A stretch of 64,000 nt of DNA from Cylicocyclus nassatus (GCA_958299035.1 CATQJL010000001.1:32289554-32353553), one strand, 5' to 3'. Numbered from the stretch's first letter, positions 30,627 through 41,606 are shown. Notes: generated by a model from the letters alone, not told the origin. Numbers and translations are program-made.

Positions 30627-30740
30627 AATCTTTTGTCTAGAGACATCGTGCCCTTCTTAGCGCACGTTCTTAGGTAACTTTGTCGAAACACTTTATAGGC
30701 AGAAATTCAAAGCTCTGGAACCACTAACGATCACCAGCTG

Positions 30741-30822
30741 GCAGCGATGTCCGAGTGGTTAAGGAGATTGACTAGAAATCAATTGGGCTCTGCCCGCGCA
30801 GGTTCGAATCCTGCTCGCTGCG
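30741..30822 (+). tRNA. tRNA-Ser(AGA)
   Basis: Behind S2. Reference body. Confidence 0.95.
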
Positions 30823-31006
30823 AATCTTTTTGTGCGTAGCGCTTCCGCATTTGCGCGGAAGAATGATGCTCGAAAATCGCTGGCGCAGTATAACTAATTG
30901 ATGTTTAAGGGTCGTGCAGTTGTTGAGGTGACGAAAAGTCCATATCCATGCTCATCATAGGAAAAGTAAAGCTCAAAGACTGTCTGTACACATGATGTTG
31001 TAGCCG

Positions 31007-31088
31007 GCAGCGATGTCCGAGTGGTTAAGGAGATTGACTAGAAATTAATTGGGCTCTGCCCGCGCAGGTTCGAATCCTGCTCGCTGCG
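31007..31088 (+). tRNA. tRNA-Ser(AGA), T40
   Basis: Behind S1 (recombinant pair). T40. Confidence 0.93.
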
Positions 31089-31271
31089 AATCTTTTTGTG
31101 CGTAGCGGTTCCGCATTTGCGCGGAGGAATGATGCTCGAAAATCGCTGGCGCAGTATAACTAATTGATGTTTAAAGGTTGTGCAGTTGTTGAGGTGACCA
31201 AGAGTCCATATCCATGCTCATCATAGGAAAAGTAAAGCTCAAGGTGTCTGTACTACATGATGTAGTAGCCG

Positions 31272-31353
31272 GCAGCGATGTTCGAGTGGTTAAGGAGATT
31301 GACTCGAAATCAATTGGGCCCTGCCCGCGCAGGTTCGAATCCTGCTCGCTGCG
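31272..31353 (+). tRNA. tRNA-Ser(CGA), T11
   Basis: Behind S1b. T11, loop CCT. Confidence 0.93.
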
Positions 31354-31467
31354 AATCTTTTGTCTAAAGACATCGTGCCCTTCTTAGCGCACATTCTTAG
31401 GTAACTTTGTCGAAACACTTTATAGGCAGAAATTCAAAGCTCTGGAACCACTAACGATCAACAGCTG

Positions 31468-31549
31468 GCAGCGATGTCCGAGTGGTTAAGGAGATTGACT
31501 AGAAATCAATTGGGCTCTGCCCGCGCAGGTTCGAATCCTGCTCGCTGCG
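31468..31549 (+). tRNA. tRNA-Ser(AGA)
   Basis: Behind S2. Reference body. Confidence 0.95.
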
Positions 31550-31663
31550 AATCTTTTGTCTAGAGACATCGTGCCCTTCTTAGCGCACATTCTTAGGTAA
31601 CTTTGTCGAAACACTTTATAGGCAGAAATTCAAAGCTCTGGAACCACTAACGATCACCAGCTG

Positions 31664-31745
31664 GCAGCGATGTCCGAGTGGTTAAGGAGATTGACTCGAA
31701 ATCAATTGGGCTCTGCCCGCGCAGGTTCGAATCCTGCTCGCTGCG
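31664..31745 (+). tRNA. tRNA-Ser(CGA)
   Basis: Behind S2 (recombinant pair). Reference body. Confidence 0.95.
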
Positions 31746-31928
31746 AATCTTTTTGTGCGTAGCGGTTCCGCATTTGCGCGGAAGAATGATGCTCGAAAAT
31801 CGCTGGCGCAGTATAACTAATTGATGTTTAAAGGTCGTGCAGTTGTTGAGGTGACGAAAAGTCCATATCCATGCTCATCATAGGAAAAGTAAAGCTCAAG
31901 GTGTCTGTACTACATGATGTAGTAGCCG

Positions 31929-32010
31929 GCAGCGATGTCCGAGTGGTTAAGGAAATTGACTCGAAATCAATTGGGCTCCGCCCGCGCAGGTTCGAATCCT
32001 GCTCGCTGCG
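31929..32010 (+). tRNA. tRNA-Ser(CGA), A26
   Basis: Behind S1b. A26, loop TCC. Confidence 0.93.
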
Positions 32011-32124
32011 AATCTTTTGTCTAGAGACATCGTGCCCTTCTTAGCGCACATTCTTAGGTAACTTTGTCGAAACACTTTGTAGGCAGAAATTCAAAGCTCT
32101 GGAACCACTAACGATCACCAGCTG

Positions 32125-32206
32125 GCAGCGATGTCCGAGTGGTTAAGGAGATTGACTAGAAATCAATTGGGCTCTGCCCGCGCAGGTTCGAATCCTGCTC
32201 GCTGCG
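32125..32206 (+). tRNA. tRNA-Ser(AGA)
   Basis: Behind S2. Reference body. Confidence 0.95.
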
Positions 32207-32390
32207 AATCTTTTTGTGCGTAGCGCTTCCGCATTTGCGCGGAAGAATGATGCTCGAAAATCGCTGGCGCAGTATAACTAATTGATGTTTAAGGGTCGTG
32301 CAGTTGTTGAGGTGACGAAAAGTCCATATCCATGCTCATCATAGGAAAAGTAAAGCTTAAAGACTGTCTGTACACATGATGTAGTAGCCG

Positions 32391-32472
32391 GCAGCGATGT
32401 CCGAGTGGTTAAGGAGATTGACTCGAAATCAATTGGGCTCCGCCCGCGCAGGTTCGAATCCTGCTCGCTGCG
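32391..32472 (+). tRNA. tRNA-Ser(CGA)
   Basis: Behind S1. Loop TCC. Confidence 0.95.
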
Positions 32473-32586
32473 AATCTTTTGTCTAGAGACATCGTGCCCT
32501 TCTTAGCGCACATTCTTAGGTAACTTTGTCGAAACACTTTGTAGGCAGAAATTCAAAGCTCTGGAACCACTAACGATCAACAGCTG

Positions 32587-32668
32587 GCAGCGATGTCCGA
32601 GTGGTTAAGGAGATTGACTAGAAATCAATTGGGCTCTGCCCGCGCAGGTTCGAATCCTGCTCGCTGCG
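32587..32668 (+). tRNA. tRNA-Ser(AGA)
   Basis: Behind S2. Reference body. Confidence 0.95.
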
Positions 32669-32851
32669 AATCTTTTTGTGCGTAGCGGTTCCGCATTTGC
32701 GCGGAGGAATGATGCTCGAAAATCGCTGGCGCAGTATAACTAATTGATGTTTAAAGGTTGTGCAGTTGTTGAGGTGACCAAGAGTCCATATCCATGCTCA
32801 TCATAGGAAAAGTAAAGCTCAAGGTGTCTGTACTACATGATGTAGTAGCCG

Positions 32852-32933
32852 GCAGCGATGTTCGAGTGGTTAAGGAGATTGACTCGAAATCAATTGGGCC
32901 CTGCCCGCGCAGGTTCGAATCCTGCTCGCTGCG
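32852..32933 (+). tRNA. tRNA-Ser(CGA), T11
   Basis: Behind S1b. T11, loop CCT. Confidence 0.93.
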
Positions 32934-33047
32934 AATCTTTTGTCTAAAGACATCGTGCCCTTCTTAGCGCACATTCTTAGGTAACTTTGTCGAAACACTT
33001 TATAGGCAGAAATTCAAAGCTCTGGAACCACTAACGATCACCAGCTG

Positions 33048-33129
33048 GCAGCGATGTCCGAGTGGTTAAGGAGATTGACTAGAAATCAATTGGGCTCTGC
33101 CCGCGCAGGTTCGAATCCTGCTCGCTGCG
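33048..33129 (+). tRNA. tRNA-Ser(AGA)
   Basis: Behind S2. Reference body. Confidence 0.95.
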
Positions 33130-33243
33130 AATCTTTTGTCTAGAGACATCGTGCCCTTCTTCGCGCACATTCTTAGGTAACTTTGTCGAAACACTTTATA
33201 GGCAGAAATTCAAAGCTCTGGAACCACTAACGATCACCAGCTG

Positions 33244-33325
33244 GCAGCGATGTCCGAGTGGTTAAGGAGATTGACTAGAAATCAATTGGGCTCTGCCCGC
33301 GCAGGTTCGAATCCTGCTCGCTGCG
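33244..33325 (+). tRNA. tRNA-Ser(AGA)
   Basis: Behind S2. Reference body. Confidence 0.95.
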
Positions 33326-33509
33326 AATCTTTTTGTGCGTAGCGCTTCCGCATTTGCGCGGAAGAATGATGCTCGAAAATCGCTGGCGCAGTATAACTAA
33401 TTGATGTTTAAGGGTCGTGCAGTTGTTGAGGTGACGAAAAGTCCATATCCATGCTCATCATAGGAAAAGTAAAGCTCAAAGACTGTCTGTACACATGATG
33501 TAGTAGCCG

Positions 33510-33591
33510 GCAGCGATGTCCGAGTGGTTAAGGAGATTGACTAGAAATTAATTGGGCTCTGCCCGCGCAGGTTCGAATCCTGCTCGCTGCG
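33510..33591 (+). tRNA. tRNA-Ser(AGA), T40
   Basis: Behind S1 (recombinant pair). T40. Confidence 0.93.
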
Positions 33592-33774
33592 AATCTTTTT
33601 GTGCGTAGCGGTTCCGCATTTGCGCGGAGGAATGATGCTCGAAAATCGCTGGCGCAGTATAACTAATTGATGTTTAAGGGTCGTGCAGTTGTTGAGGTGA
33701 CGAAAAGTCCATATCCATGCTCATCATAGGAAAAGTAAAGCTCAAGGTGTCTGTACTACATGATGTAGTAGCCG

Positions 33775-33856
33775 GCAGCGATGTTCGAGTGGTTAAGGAG
33801 ATTGACTCGAAATCAATTGGGCCCTGCCCGCGCAGGTTCGAATCCTGCTCGCTGCG
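33775..33856 (+). tRNA. tRNA-Ser(CGA), T11
   Basis: Behind S1b. T11, loop CCT. Confidence 0.93.
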
Positions 33857-33970
33857 AATCTTTTGTCTAAAGACATCGTGCCCTTCTTAGCGCACATTCT
33901 TAGGTAACTTTGTCGAAACACTTTATAGGCAGAAATTCAAAGCTCTGGAACCACTAACGATCAACAGCTG

Positions 33971-34052
33971 GCAGCGATGTCCTAGTGGTTAAGGAGATTG
34001 ACTAGAAATCAATTGGGCTCTGCCCGCGCAGGTTCGAATCCTGCTCGCTGCG
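33971..34052 (+). tRNA. tRNA-Ser(AGA), T13
   Basis: Behind S2. T13 in the D loop. Confidence 0.9.
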
Positions 34053-34166
34053 AATCTTTTGTCTAGAGACATCGTGCCCTTCTTAGCGCACATTCTTAGG
34101 TAACTTTGTCGAAACACTTTATAGGCAGAAATTCAAAGCTCTGGAACCACTAACGATCACCAGCTG

Positions 34167-34248
34167 GCAGCGATGTCCGAGTGGTTAAGGAGATTGACTC
34201 GAAATCAATTGGGCCCTGCCCGCGCAGGTTCGAATCCTGCTCGCTGCG
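34167..34248 (+). tRNA. tRNA-Ser(CGA)
   Basis: Behind S2 (recombinant pair). Loop CCT. Confidence 0.95.
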
Positions 34249-34362
34249 AATCTTTTGTCTAAAGACATCGTGCCCTTCTTAGCGCACATTCTTAGGTAAC
34301 TTTGTCGAAACACTTTATAGGCAGAAATTCAAAGCTCTGGAACCACTAACGATCACCAGCTG

Positions 34363-34444
34363 GCAGCGATGTCCGAGTGGTTAAGGAGATTGACTAGAAA
34401 TCAATTGGGCTCTGCCCGCGCAGGTTCGAATCCTGCTCGCTGCG
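34363..34444 (+). tRNA. tRNA-Ser(AGA)
   Basis: Behind S2. Reference body. Confidence 0.95.
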
Positions 34445-34558
34445 AATCTTTTGTCTAGAGACATCGTGCCCTTCTTAGCGCACATTCTTAGGTAACTTTG
34501 TCGAAACACTTTATAGGCAGAAATTCAAAGCTCTGGAACCACTAACGATCACCAGCTG

Positions 34559-34640
34559 GCAGCGATGTCCGAGTGGTTAAGGAGATTGACTAGAAATCAA
34601 TTGGGCTCTGCCCGCGCAGGTTCGAATCCTGCTCGCTGCG
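34559..34640 (+). tRNA. tRNA-Ser(AGA)
   Basis: Behind S2. Reference body. Confidence 0.95.
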
Positions 34641-34824
34641 AATCTTTTTGTGCGTAGCGCTTCCGCATTTGCGCGGAAGAATGATGCTCGAAAATCGCTG
34701 GCGCAGTATAACTAATTGATGTTTAAGGGTCGTGCAGTTGTTGAGGTGACGAAAAGTCCATATCCATGCTCATCATAGGAAAAGTAAAGCTTAAAGACTG
34801 TCTGTACACATGATGTAGTAGCCG

Positions 34825-34906
34825 GCAGCGATGTCCGAGTGGTTAAGGAGATTGACTCGAAATCAATTGGGCTCCGCCCGCGCAGGTTCGAATCCTGCTC
34901 GCTGCG
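34825..34906 (+). tRNA. tRNA-Ser(CGA)
   Basis: Behind S1. Loop TCC. Confidence 0.95.
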
Positions 34907-35020
34907 AATCTTTTGTCTAGAGACATCGTGCCCTTCTTAGCGCACATTCTTAGGTAACTTTGTCGAAACACTTTGTAGGCAGAAATTCAAAGCTCTGGAA
35001 CCACTAACGATCAACAGCTG

Positions 35021-35102
35021 GCAGCGATGTCCGAGTGGTTAAGGAGATTGACTAGAAATCAATTGGGCTCTGCCCGCGCAGGTTCGAATCCTGCTCGCTG
35101 CG
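35021..35102 (+). tRNA. tRNA-Ser(AGA)
   Basis: Behind S2. Reference body. Confidence 0.95.
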
Positions 35103-35285
35103 AATCTTTTTGTGCGTAGCGGTTCCGCATTTGCGCGGAGGAATGATGCTCGAAAATCGCTGGCGCAGTATAACTAATTGATGTTTAAAGGTTGTGCAGT
35201 TGTTGAGGTGACCAAGAGTCCATATCCATGCTCATCATAGGAAAAGTAAAGCTCAAGGTGTCTGTACTACATGATGTAGTAGCCG

Positions 35286-35367
35286 GCAGCGATGTTCGAG
35301 TGGTTAAGGAGATTGACTCGAAATCAATTGGGCCCTGCCCGCGCAGGTTCGAATCCTGCTCGCTGCG
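35286..35367 (+). tRNA. tRNA-Ser(CGA), T11
   Basis: Behind S1b. T11, loop CCT. Confidence 0.93.
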
Positions 35368-35481
35368 AATCTTTTGTCTAAAGACATCGTGCCCTTCTTA
35401 GCGCACATTCTTAGGTAACTTTGTCGAAACACTTTATAGGCAGAAATTCAAAGCTCTGGAACCACTAACGATCACCAGCTG

Positions 35482-35563
35482 GCAGCGATGTCCGAGTGGT
35501 TAAGGAGATTGACTAGAAATCAATTGGGCTCTGCCCGCGCAGGTTCGAATCCTGCTCGCTGCG
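35482..35563 (+). tRNA. tRNA-Ser(AGA)
   Basis: Behind S2. Reference body. Confidence 0.95.
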
Positions 35564-35677
35564 AATCTTTTGTCTAGAGACATCGTGCCCTTCTTAGCGC
35601 ACATTCTTAGGTAACTTTGTCGAAACACTTTATAGGCAGAAATTCAAAGCTCTGGAACCACTAACGATCACCAGCTG

Positions 35678-35759
35678 GCAGCGATGTCCGAGTGGTTAAG
35701 GAGATTGACTAGAAATCAATTGGGCTCTGCCCGCGCAGGTTCGAATCCTGCTCGCTGCG
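35678..35759 (+). tRNA. tRNA-Ser(AGA)
   Basis: Behind S2. Reference body. Confidence 0.95.
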
Positions 35760-35943
35760 AATCTTTTTGTGCGTAGCGCTTCCGCATTTGCGCGGAAGAA
35801 TGATGCTCGAAAATCGCTGGCGCAGTATAACTAATTGATGTTTAAGGGTCGTGCAGTTGTTGAGGTGACGAAAAGTCCATATCCATGCTCATCATAGGAA
35901 AAGTAAAGCTCAAAGACTGTCTGTACACATGATGTAGTAGCCG

Positions 35944-36025
35944 GCAGCGATGTCCGAGTGGTTAAGGAGATTGACTAGAAATTAATTGGGCTCTGCCCGC
36001 GCAGGTTCGAATCCTGCTCGCTGCG
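35944..36025 (+). tRNA. tRNA-Ser(AGA), T40
   Basis: Behind S1 (recombinant pair). T40. Confidence 0.93.
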
Positions 36026-36208
36026 AATCTTTTTGTGCGTAGCGGTTCCGCATTTGCGCGGAGGAATGATGCTCGAAAATCGCTGGCGCAGTATAACTAA
36101 TTGATGTTTAAGGGTCGTGCAGTTGTTGAGGTGACGAAAAGTCCATATCCATGCTCATCATAGGAAAAGTAAAGCTCAAGGTGTCTGTACTACATGATGT
36201 AGTAGCCG

Positions 36209-36290
36209 GCAGCGATGTTCGAGTGGTTAAGGAGATTGACTCGAAATCAATTGGGCCCTGCCCGCGCAGGTTCGAATCCTGCTCGCTGCG
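36209..36290 (+). tRNA. tRNA-Ser(CGA), T11
   Basis: Behind S1b. T11, loop CCT. Confidence 0.93.
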
Positions 36291-36404
36291 AATCTTTTGT
36301 CTAAAGACATCGTGCCCTTCTTAGCGCACATTCTTAGGTAACTTTGTCGAAACACTTTATAGGCAGAAATTCAAAGCTCTGGAACCACTAACGATCAACA
36401 GCTG

Positions 36405-36486
36405 GCAGCGATGTCCTAGTGGTTAAGGAGATTGACTAGAAATCAATTGGGCTCTGCCCGCGCAGGTTCGAATCCTGCTCGCTGCG
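36405..36486 (+). tRNA. tRNA-Ser(AGA), T13
   Basis: Behind S2. T13. Confidence 0.9.
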
Positions 36487-36600
36487 AATCTTTTGTCTAG
36501 AGACATCGTGCCCTTCTTAGCGCACATTCTTAGGTAACTTTGTCGAAACACTTTATAGGCAGAAATTCAAAGCTCTGGAACCACTAACGATCACCAGCTG

Positions 36601-36682
36601 GCAGCGATGTCCGAGTGGTTAAGGAGATTGACTCGAAATCAATTGGGCCCTGCCCGCGCAGGTTCGAATCCTGCTCGCTGCG
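36601..36682 (+). tRNA. tRNA-Ser(CGA)
   Basis: Behind S2 (recombinant pair). Loop CCT. Confidence 0.95.
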
Positions 36683-36796
36683 AATCTTTTGTCTAAAGAC
36701 ATCGTGCCCTTCTTAGCGCACATTCTTAGGTAACTTTGTCGAAACACTTTATAGGCAGAAATTCAAAGCTCTGGAACCACTAACGATCACCAGCTG

Positions 36797-36878
36797 GCAG
36801 CGATGTCCGAGTGGTTAAGGAGATTGACTAGAAATCAATTGGGCTCTGCCCGCGCAGGTTCGAATCCTGCTCGCTGCG
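36797..36878 (+). tRNA. tRNA-Ser(AGA)
   Basis: Behind S2. Reference body. Confidence 0.95.
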
Positions 36879-36992
36879 AATCTTTTGTCTAGAGACATCG
36901 TGCCCTTCTTAGCGCACATTCTTAGGTAACTTTGTCGAAACACTTTATAGGCAGAAATTCAAAGCTCTGGAACCACTAACGATCACCAGCTG

Positions 36993-37074
36993 GCAGCGAT
37001 GTCCGAGTGGTTAAGGAGATTGACTAGAAATCAATTGGGCTCTGCCCGCGCAGGTTCGAATCCTGCTCGCTGCG
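36993..37074 (+). tRNA. tRNA-Ser(AGA)
   Basis: Behind S2. Reference body. Confidence 0.95.
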
Positions 37075-37258
37075 AATCTTTTTGTGCGTAGCGCTTCCGC
37101 ATTTGCGCGGAAGAATGATGCTCGAAAATCGCTGGCGCAGTATAACTAATTGATGTTTAAGGGTCGTGCAGTTGTTGAGGTGACGAAAAGTCCATATCCA
37201 TGCTCATCATAGGAAAAGTAAAGCTCAAAGACTGTCTGTACACATGATGTAGTAGCCG

Positions 37259-37340
37259 GCAGCGATGTCCGAGTGGTTAAGGAGATTGACTAGAAATTAA
37301 TTGGGCTCTGCCCGCGCAGGTTCGAATCCTGCTCGCTGCG
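37259..37340 (+). tRNA. tRNA-Ser(AGA), T40
   Basis: Behind S1 (recombinant pair). T40. Confidence 0.93.
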
Positions 37341-37523
37341 AATCTTTTTGTGCGTAGCGGTTCCGCATTTGCGCGGAGGAATGATGCTCGAAAATCGCTG
37401 GCGCAGTATAACTAATTGATGTTTAAGGGTCGTGCAGTTGTTGAGGTGACGAAAAGTCCATATCCATGCTCATCATAGGAAAAGTAAAGCTCAAGGTGTC
37501 TGTACTACATGATGTAGTAGCCG

Positions 37524-37605
37524 GCAGCGATGTTCGAGTGGTTAAGGAGATTGACTCGAAATCAATTGGGCCCTGCCCGCGCAGGTTCGAATCCTGCTCG
37601 CTGCG
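37524..37605 (+). tRNA. tRNA-Ser(CGA), T11
   Basis: Behind S1b. T11, loop CCT. Confidence 0.93.
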
Positions 37606-37719
37606 AATCTTTTGTCTAAAGACATCGTGCCCTTCTTAGCGCACATTCTTAGGTAACTTTGTCGAAACACTTTATAGGCAGAAATTCAAAGCTCTGGAAC
37701 CACTAACGATCAACAGCTG

Positions 37720-37801
37720 GCAGCGATGTCCTAGTGGTTAAGGAGATTGACTAGAAATCAATTGGGCTCTGCCCGCGCAGGTTCGAATCCTGCTCGCTGC
37801 G
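37720..37801 (+). tRNA. tRNA-Ser(AGA), T13
   Basis: Behind S2. T13. Confidence 0.9.
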
Positions 37802-37915
37802 AATCTTTTGTCTAGAGACATCGTGCCCTTCTTAGCGCACATTCTTAGGTAACTTTGTCGAAACACTTTATAGGCAGAAATTCAAAGCTCTGGAACCACT
37901 AACGATCACCAGCTG

Positions 37916-37997
37916 GCAGCGATGTCCGAGTGGTTAAGGAGATTGACTCGAAATCAATTGGGCTCTGCCCGCGCAGGTTCGAATCCTGCTCGCTGCG
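37916..37997 (+). tRNA. tRNA-Ser(CGA)
   Basis: Behind S2 (recombinant pair). Reference body. Confidence 0.95.
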
Positions 37998-38180
37998 AAT
38001 CTTTTTGTGCGTAGCGGTTCCGCATTTGCGCGGAAGAATGATGCTCGAAAATCGCTGGCGCAGTATAACTAATTGATGTTTAAAGGTCGTGCAGTTGTTG
38101 AGGTGACGAAAAGTCCATATCCATGCTCATCATAGGAAAAGTAAAGCTCAAGGTGTCTGTACTACATGATGTAGTAGCCG

Positions 38181-38262
38181 GCAGCGATGTCCGAGTGGTT
38201 AAGGAGATTGACTAGAAATTAATTGGGCTCTGCCCGCGCAGGTTCGAATCCTGCTCGCTGCG
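38181..38262 (+). tRNA. tRNA-Ser(AGA), T40
   Basis: Behind S1b (recombinant pair). T40. Confidence 0.93.
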
Positions 38263-38445
38263 AATCTTTTTGTGCGTAGCGGTTCCGCATTTGCGCGGAG
38301 GAATGATGCTCGAAAATCGCTGGCGCAGTATAACTAATTGATGTTTAAAGGTCGTGCAGTTGTTGAGGTGACGAAAAGTCCATATCCATGCTCATCATAG
38401 GAAAAGTAAAGCTCAAGGTGTCTGTACTACATGATGTAGTAGCCG

Positions 38446-38527
38446 GCAGCGATGTCCGAGTGGTTAAGGAAATTGACTCGAAATCAATTGGGCTCCGCCC
38501 GCGCAGGTTCGAATCCTGCTCGCTGCG
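38446..38527 (+). tRNA. tRNA-Ser(CGA), A26
   Basis: Behind S1b. A26, loop TCC. Confidence 0.93.
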
Positions 38528-38641
38528 AATCTTTTGTCTAGAGACATCGTGCCCTTCTTAGCGCACATTCTTAGGTAACTTTGTCGAAACACTTTGTAGG
38601 CAGAAATTCAAAGCTCTGGAACCACTAACGATCACCAGCTG

Positions 38642-38723
38642 GCAGCGATGTCCGAGTGGTTAAGGAGATTGACTAGAAATCAATTGGGCTCTGCCCGCGC
38701 AGGTTCGAATCCTGCTCGCTGCG
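38642..38723 (+). tRNA. tRNA-Ser(AGA)
   Basis: Behind S2. Reference body. Confidence 0.95.
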
Positions 38724-38907
38724 AATCTTTTTGTGCGTAGCGCTTCCGCATTTGCGCGGAAGAATGATGCTCGAAAATCGCTGGCGCAGTATAACTAATT
38801 GATGTTTAAGGGTCGTGCAGTTGTTGAGGTGACGAAAAGTCCATATCCATGCTCATCATAGGAAAAGTAAAGCTTAAAGACTGTCTGTACACATGATGTA
38901 GTAGCCG

Positions 38908-38989
38908 GCAGCGATGTCCGAGTGGTTAAGGAGATTGACTCGAAATCAATTGGGCTCCGCCCGCGGAGGTTCGAATCCTGCTCGCTGCG
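38908..38989 (+). tRNA. tRNA-Ser(CGA), G59
   Basis: Behind S1. G59 breaks a T-stem pair; loop TCC. Confidence 0.88.
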
Positions 38990-39103
38990 AATCTTTTGTC
39001 TAGAGACATCGTGCCCTTCTTAGCGCACATTCTTAGGTAACTTTGTCGAAACACTTTGTAGGCAGAAATTCAAAGCTCTGGAACCACTAACGATCAACAG
39101 CTG

Positions 39104-39185
39104 GCAGCGATGTCCGAGTGGTTAAGGAGATTGACTAGAAATCAATTGGGCTCTGCCCGCGCAGGTTCGAATCCTGCTCGCTGCG
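39104..39185 (+). tRNA. tRNA-Ser(AGA)
   Basis: Behind S2. Reference body. Confidence 0.95.
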
Positions 39186-39368
39186 AATCTTTTTGTGCGT
39201 AGCGGTTCCGCATTTGCGCGGAGGAATGATGCTCGAAAATCGCTGGCGCAGTATAACTAATTGATGTTTAAAGGTTGTGCAGTTGTTGAGGTGACCAAGA
39301 GTCCATATCCATGCTCATCATAGGAAAAGTAAAGCTCAAGGTGTCTGTACTACATGATGTAGTAGCCG

Positions 39369-39450
39369 GCAGCGATGTTCGAGTGGTTAAGGAGATTGAC
39401 TCGAAATCAATTGGGCCCTGCCCGCGCAGGTTCGAATCCTGCTCGCTGCG
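39369..39450 (+). tRNA. tRNA-Ser(CGA), T11
   Basis: Behind S1b. T11, loop CCT. Confidence 0.93.
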
Positions 39451-39564
39451 AATCTTTTGTCTAAAGACATCGTGCCCTTCTTAGCGCACATTCTTAGGTA
39501 ACTTTGTCGAAACACTTTATAGGCAGAAATTCAAAGCTCTGGAACCACTAACGATCAACAGCTG

Positions 39565-39646
39565 GCAGCGATGTCCGAGTGGTTAAGGAGATTGACTAGA
39601 AATCAATTGGGCTCTGCCCGCGCAGGTTCGAATCCTGCTCGCTGCG
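39565..39646 (+). tRNA. tRNA-Ser(AGA)
   Basis: Behind S2. Reference body. Confidence 0.95.
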
Positions 39647-39760
39647 AATCTTTTGTCTAGAGACATCGTGCCCTTCTTAGCGCACATTCTTAGGTAACTT
39701 TGTCGAAACACTTTATAGGCAGAAATTCAAAGCTCTGGAACCACTAACGATCACCAGCTG

Positions 39761-39842
39761 GCAGCGATGTCCGAGGGGTTAAGGAGATTGACTAGAAATC
39801 AATTGGGCTCTGCCCGCGCAGGTTCGAATCCTGATCGCTGCG
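39761..39842 (+). tRNA. tRNA-Ser(AGA), G16 A74
   Basis: Behind S2. G16 changes the D loop and A74 breaks the outer T-stem pair. Confidence 0.82.
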
Positions 39843-40026
39843 AATCTTTTTGTGCGTAGCGCTTCCGCATTTGCGCGGAAGAATGATGCTCGAAAATCGC
39901 TGGCGCAGTATAACTAATTGATGTTTAAGGGTCGTGCAGTTGTTGAGGTGACGAAAAGTCCATATCCATGCTCATCTTAGGAAAAGTAAAGCTCAAAGAC
40001 TGTCTGTACACATGATGTAGTAGCCG

Positions 40027-40108
40027 GCAGCGATGTCCGAGTGGTTAAGGAGATTGACTAGAAATTAATTGAGCTCTGCCCGCGCAGGTTCGAATCCTGC
40101 TCGCTGCG
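40027..40108 (+). tRNA. tRNA-Ser(AGA), T40 plus variable-arm A
   Basis: Behind S1 (recombinant pair). T40; GAGC replaces GGGC and breaks a variable-stem pair. Confidence 0.85.
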
Positions 40109-40291
40109 AATCTTTTTGTGCGTAGCGCTTCCGCATTTGCGCGGAAGAATGATGCTCGAAAATCGCTGGCGCAGTATAACTAATTGATGTTTAAGGGTCG
40201 TGCAGTTGTTGAGGTGACGAAAAGTCCATATCCATGCTCATCATAGGAAAAGTAAAGCTCAAGGTGTCTGTACTACATGATGTAGTAGCCG

Positions 40292-40373
40292 GCAGCGATG
40301 TTCGAGTGGTTAAGGAGATTGACTCGAAATCAATTGGGCCCTGCCCGCGCAGGTTCGAATCCTGTTAGCTGCG
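40292..40373 (+). tRNA. tRNA-Ser(CGA), T11 T74 A76
   Basis: Behind S1b. Loop CCT. T74 and A76 alter the T-stem end and break an acceptor pair. Confidence 0.78.
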
Positions 40374-40487
40374 AATCTTTTGTCTAAAGACATCGTGCCC
40401 TTCTTAGCGCACATTCTTAGGTAACTTTGTCGAAACACTTTATAGGCAGAAATTCAAAGCTCTGGAACCACTAACGATCAACAGCTG

Positions 40488-40569
40488 GCAGCGATGTCCG
40501 AGTGGTTAAGGAGATTGACTAGAAATCAATTGGGCTCTGCCCGCGCAGGTTCGAATCCTGCTCGCTGCG
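40488..40569 (+). tRNA. tRNA-Ser(AGA)
   Basis: Behind S2. Reference body. Confidence 0.95.
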
Positions 40570-40683
40570 AATCTTTTGTCTAGAGACATCGTGCCCTTCT
40601 TAGCGCACATTCTTAGGTAACTTTGTCGAAACACTTTATAGGCAGAAATTCAAAGCTCTGGAACCACTAACGATCACCAGCTG

Positions 40684-40765
40684 GCAGCGATGTCCGAGTG
40701 GTTAAGGAGATTGACTAGAAATCAATTGGGCTCTGCCCGCGCAGGTTCGAATCCTGCTCGCTGCG
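40684..40765 (+). tRNA. tRNA-Ser(AGA)
   Basis: Behind S2. Reference body. Confidence 0.95.
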
Positions 40766-40949
40766 AATCTTTTTGTGCGTAGCGCTTCCGCATTTGCGCG
40801 GAAGAATGATGCTCGAAAATCGCTGGCGCAGTATAACTAATTGATGTTTAAGGGTCGTGCAGTTGTTGAGGTGACGAAAAGTCCATATCCATGCTCATCA
40901 TAGGAAAAGTAAAGCTCAAAGACTGTCTGTACACATGATGTAGTAGCCG

Positions 40950-41031
40950 GCAGCGATGTCCGAGTGGTTAAGGAGATTGACTCGAAATCAATTGGGCTCC
41001 GCCCGCGCAGGTTCGAATCCTGCTCGCTGCG
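40950..41031 (+). tRNA. tRNA-Ser(CGA)
   Basis: Behind S1. Loop TCC. Confidence 0.95.
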
Positions 41032-41145
41032 AATCTTTTGTCTAGAGACATCGTGCCCTTCTTAGCGCACATTCTTAGGTAACTTTGTCGAAACACTTTA
41101 TAGGCAGAAATTCAAAGCTCTGGAACCACTAACGATCACCAGCTG

Positions 41146-41227
41146 GCAGCGATGTCCGAGTGGTTAAGGAGATTGACTAGAAATCAATTGGGCTCTGCCC
41201 GCGCAGGTTCGAATCCTGCTCGCTGCG
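41146..41227 (+). tRNA. tRNA-Ser(AGA)
   Basis: Behind S2. Reference body. Confidence 0.95.
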
Positions 41228-41410
41228 AATCTTTTTGTGCGTAGCGGTTCCGCATTTGCGCGGAAGAATGATGCTCGAAAATCGCTGGCGCAGTATAACT
41301 AATTGATGTTTAAAGGTCGTGCAGTTGTTGAGGTGACGAAAAGTCCATATCCATGCTCATCATAGGAAAAGTAAAGCTCAAGGTGTCTGTACTACATGAT
41401 GTAGTAGCCG

Positions 41411-41492
41411 GCAGCGATGTCCGAGTGGTTAAGGAAATTGACTCGAAATCAATTGGGCTCCGCCCGCGCAGGTTCGAATCCTGCTCGCTGCG
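41411..41492 (+). tRNA. tRNA-Ser(CGA), A26
   Basis: Behind S1b. A26, loop TCC. Confidence 0.93.
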
Positions 41493-41606
41493 AATCTTTT
41501 GTCTAGAGACATCGTGCCCTTCTTAGCGCACATTCGTAGGTAACTTTGTCGAAACACTTTGTAGGCAGAAATTCAAAGCTCTGGAACCACTAACGATCAC
41601 CAGCTG

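Larger units (their letters stand above)
29427..32206 (+). repeat. 1580-bp higher-order repeat pair
   Basis: tRNAs 29427, 29692, 29888, 30084, 30349 and 30545 recur at +1580. Both copies have S2-CGA and A26 genes. Confidence 0.87.
32391..37258 (+). repeat. 2434-bp higher-order repeat pair
   Basis: Eleven tRNAs from 32391 to 34559 recur in the same order, with the same alleles, from 34825 to 36993. A 1315-bp repeat (35944/37259) then extends the pattern. Confidence 0.9.
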
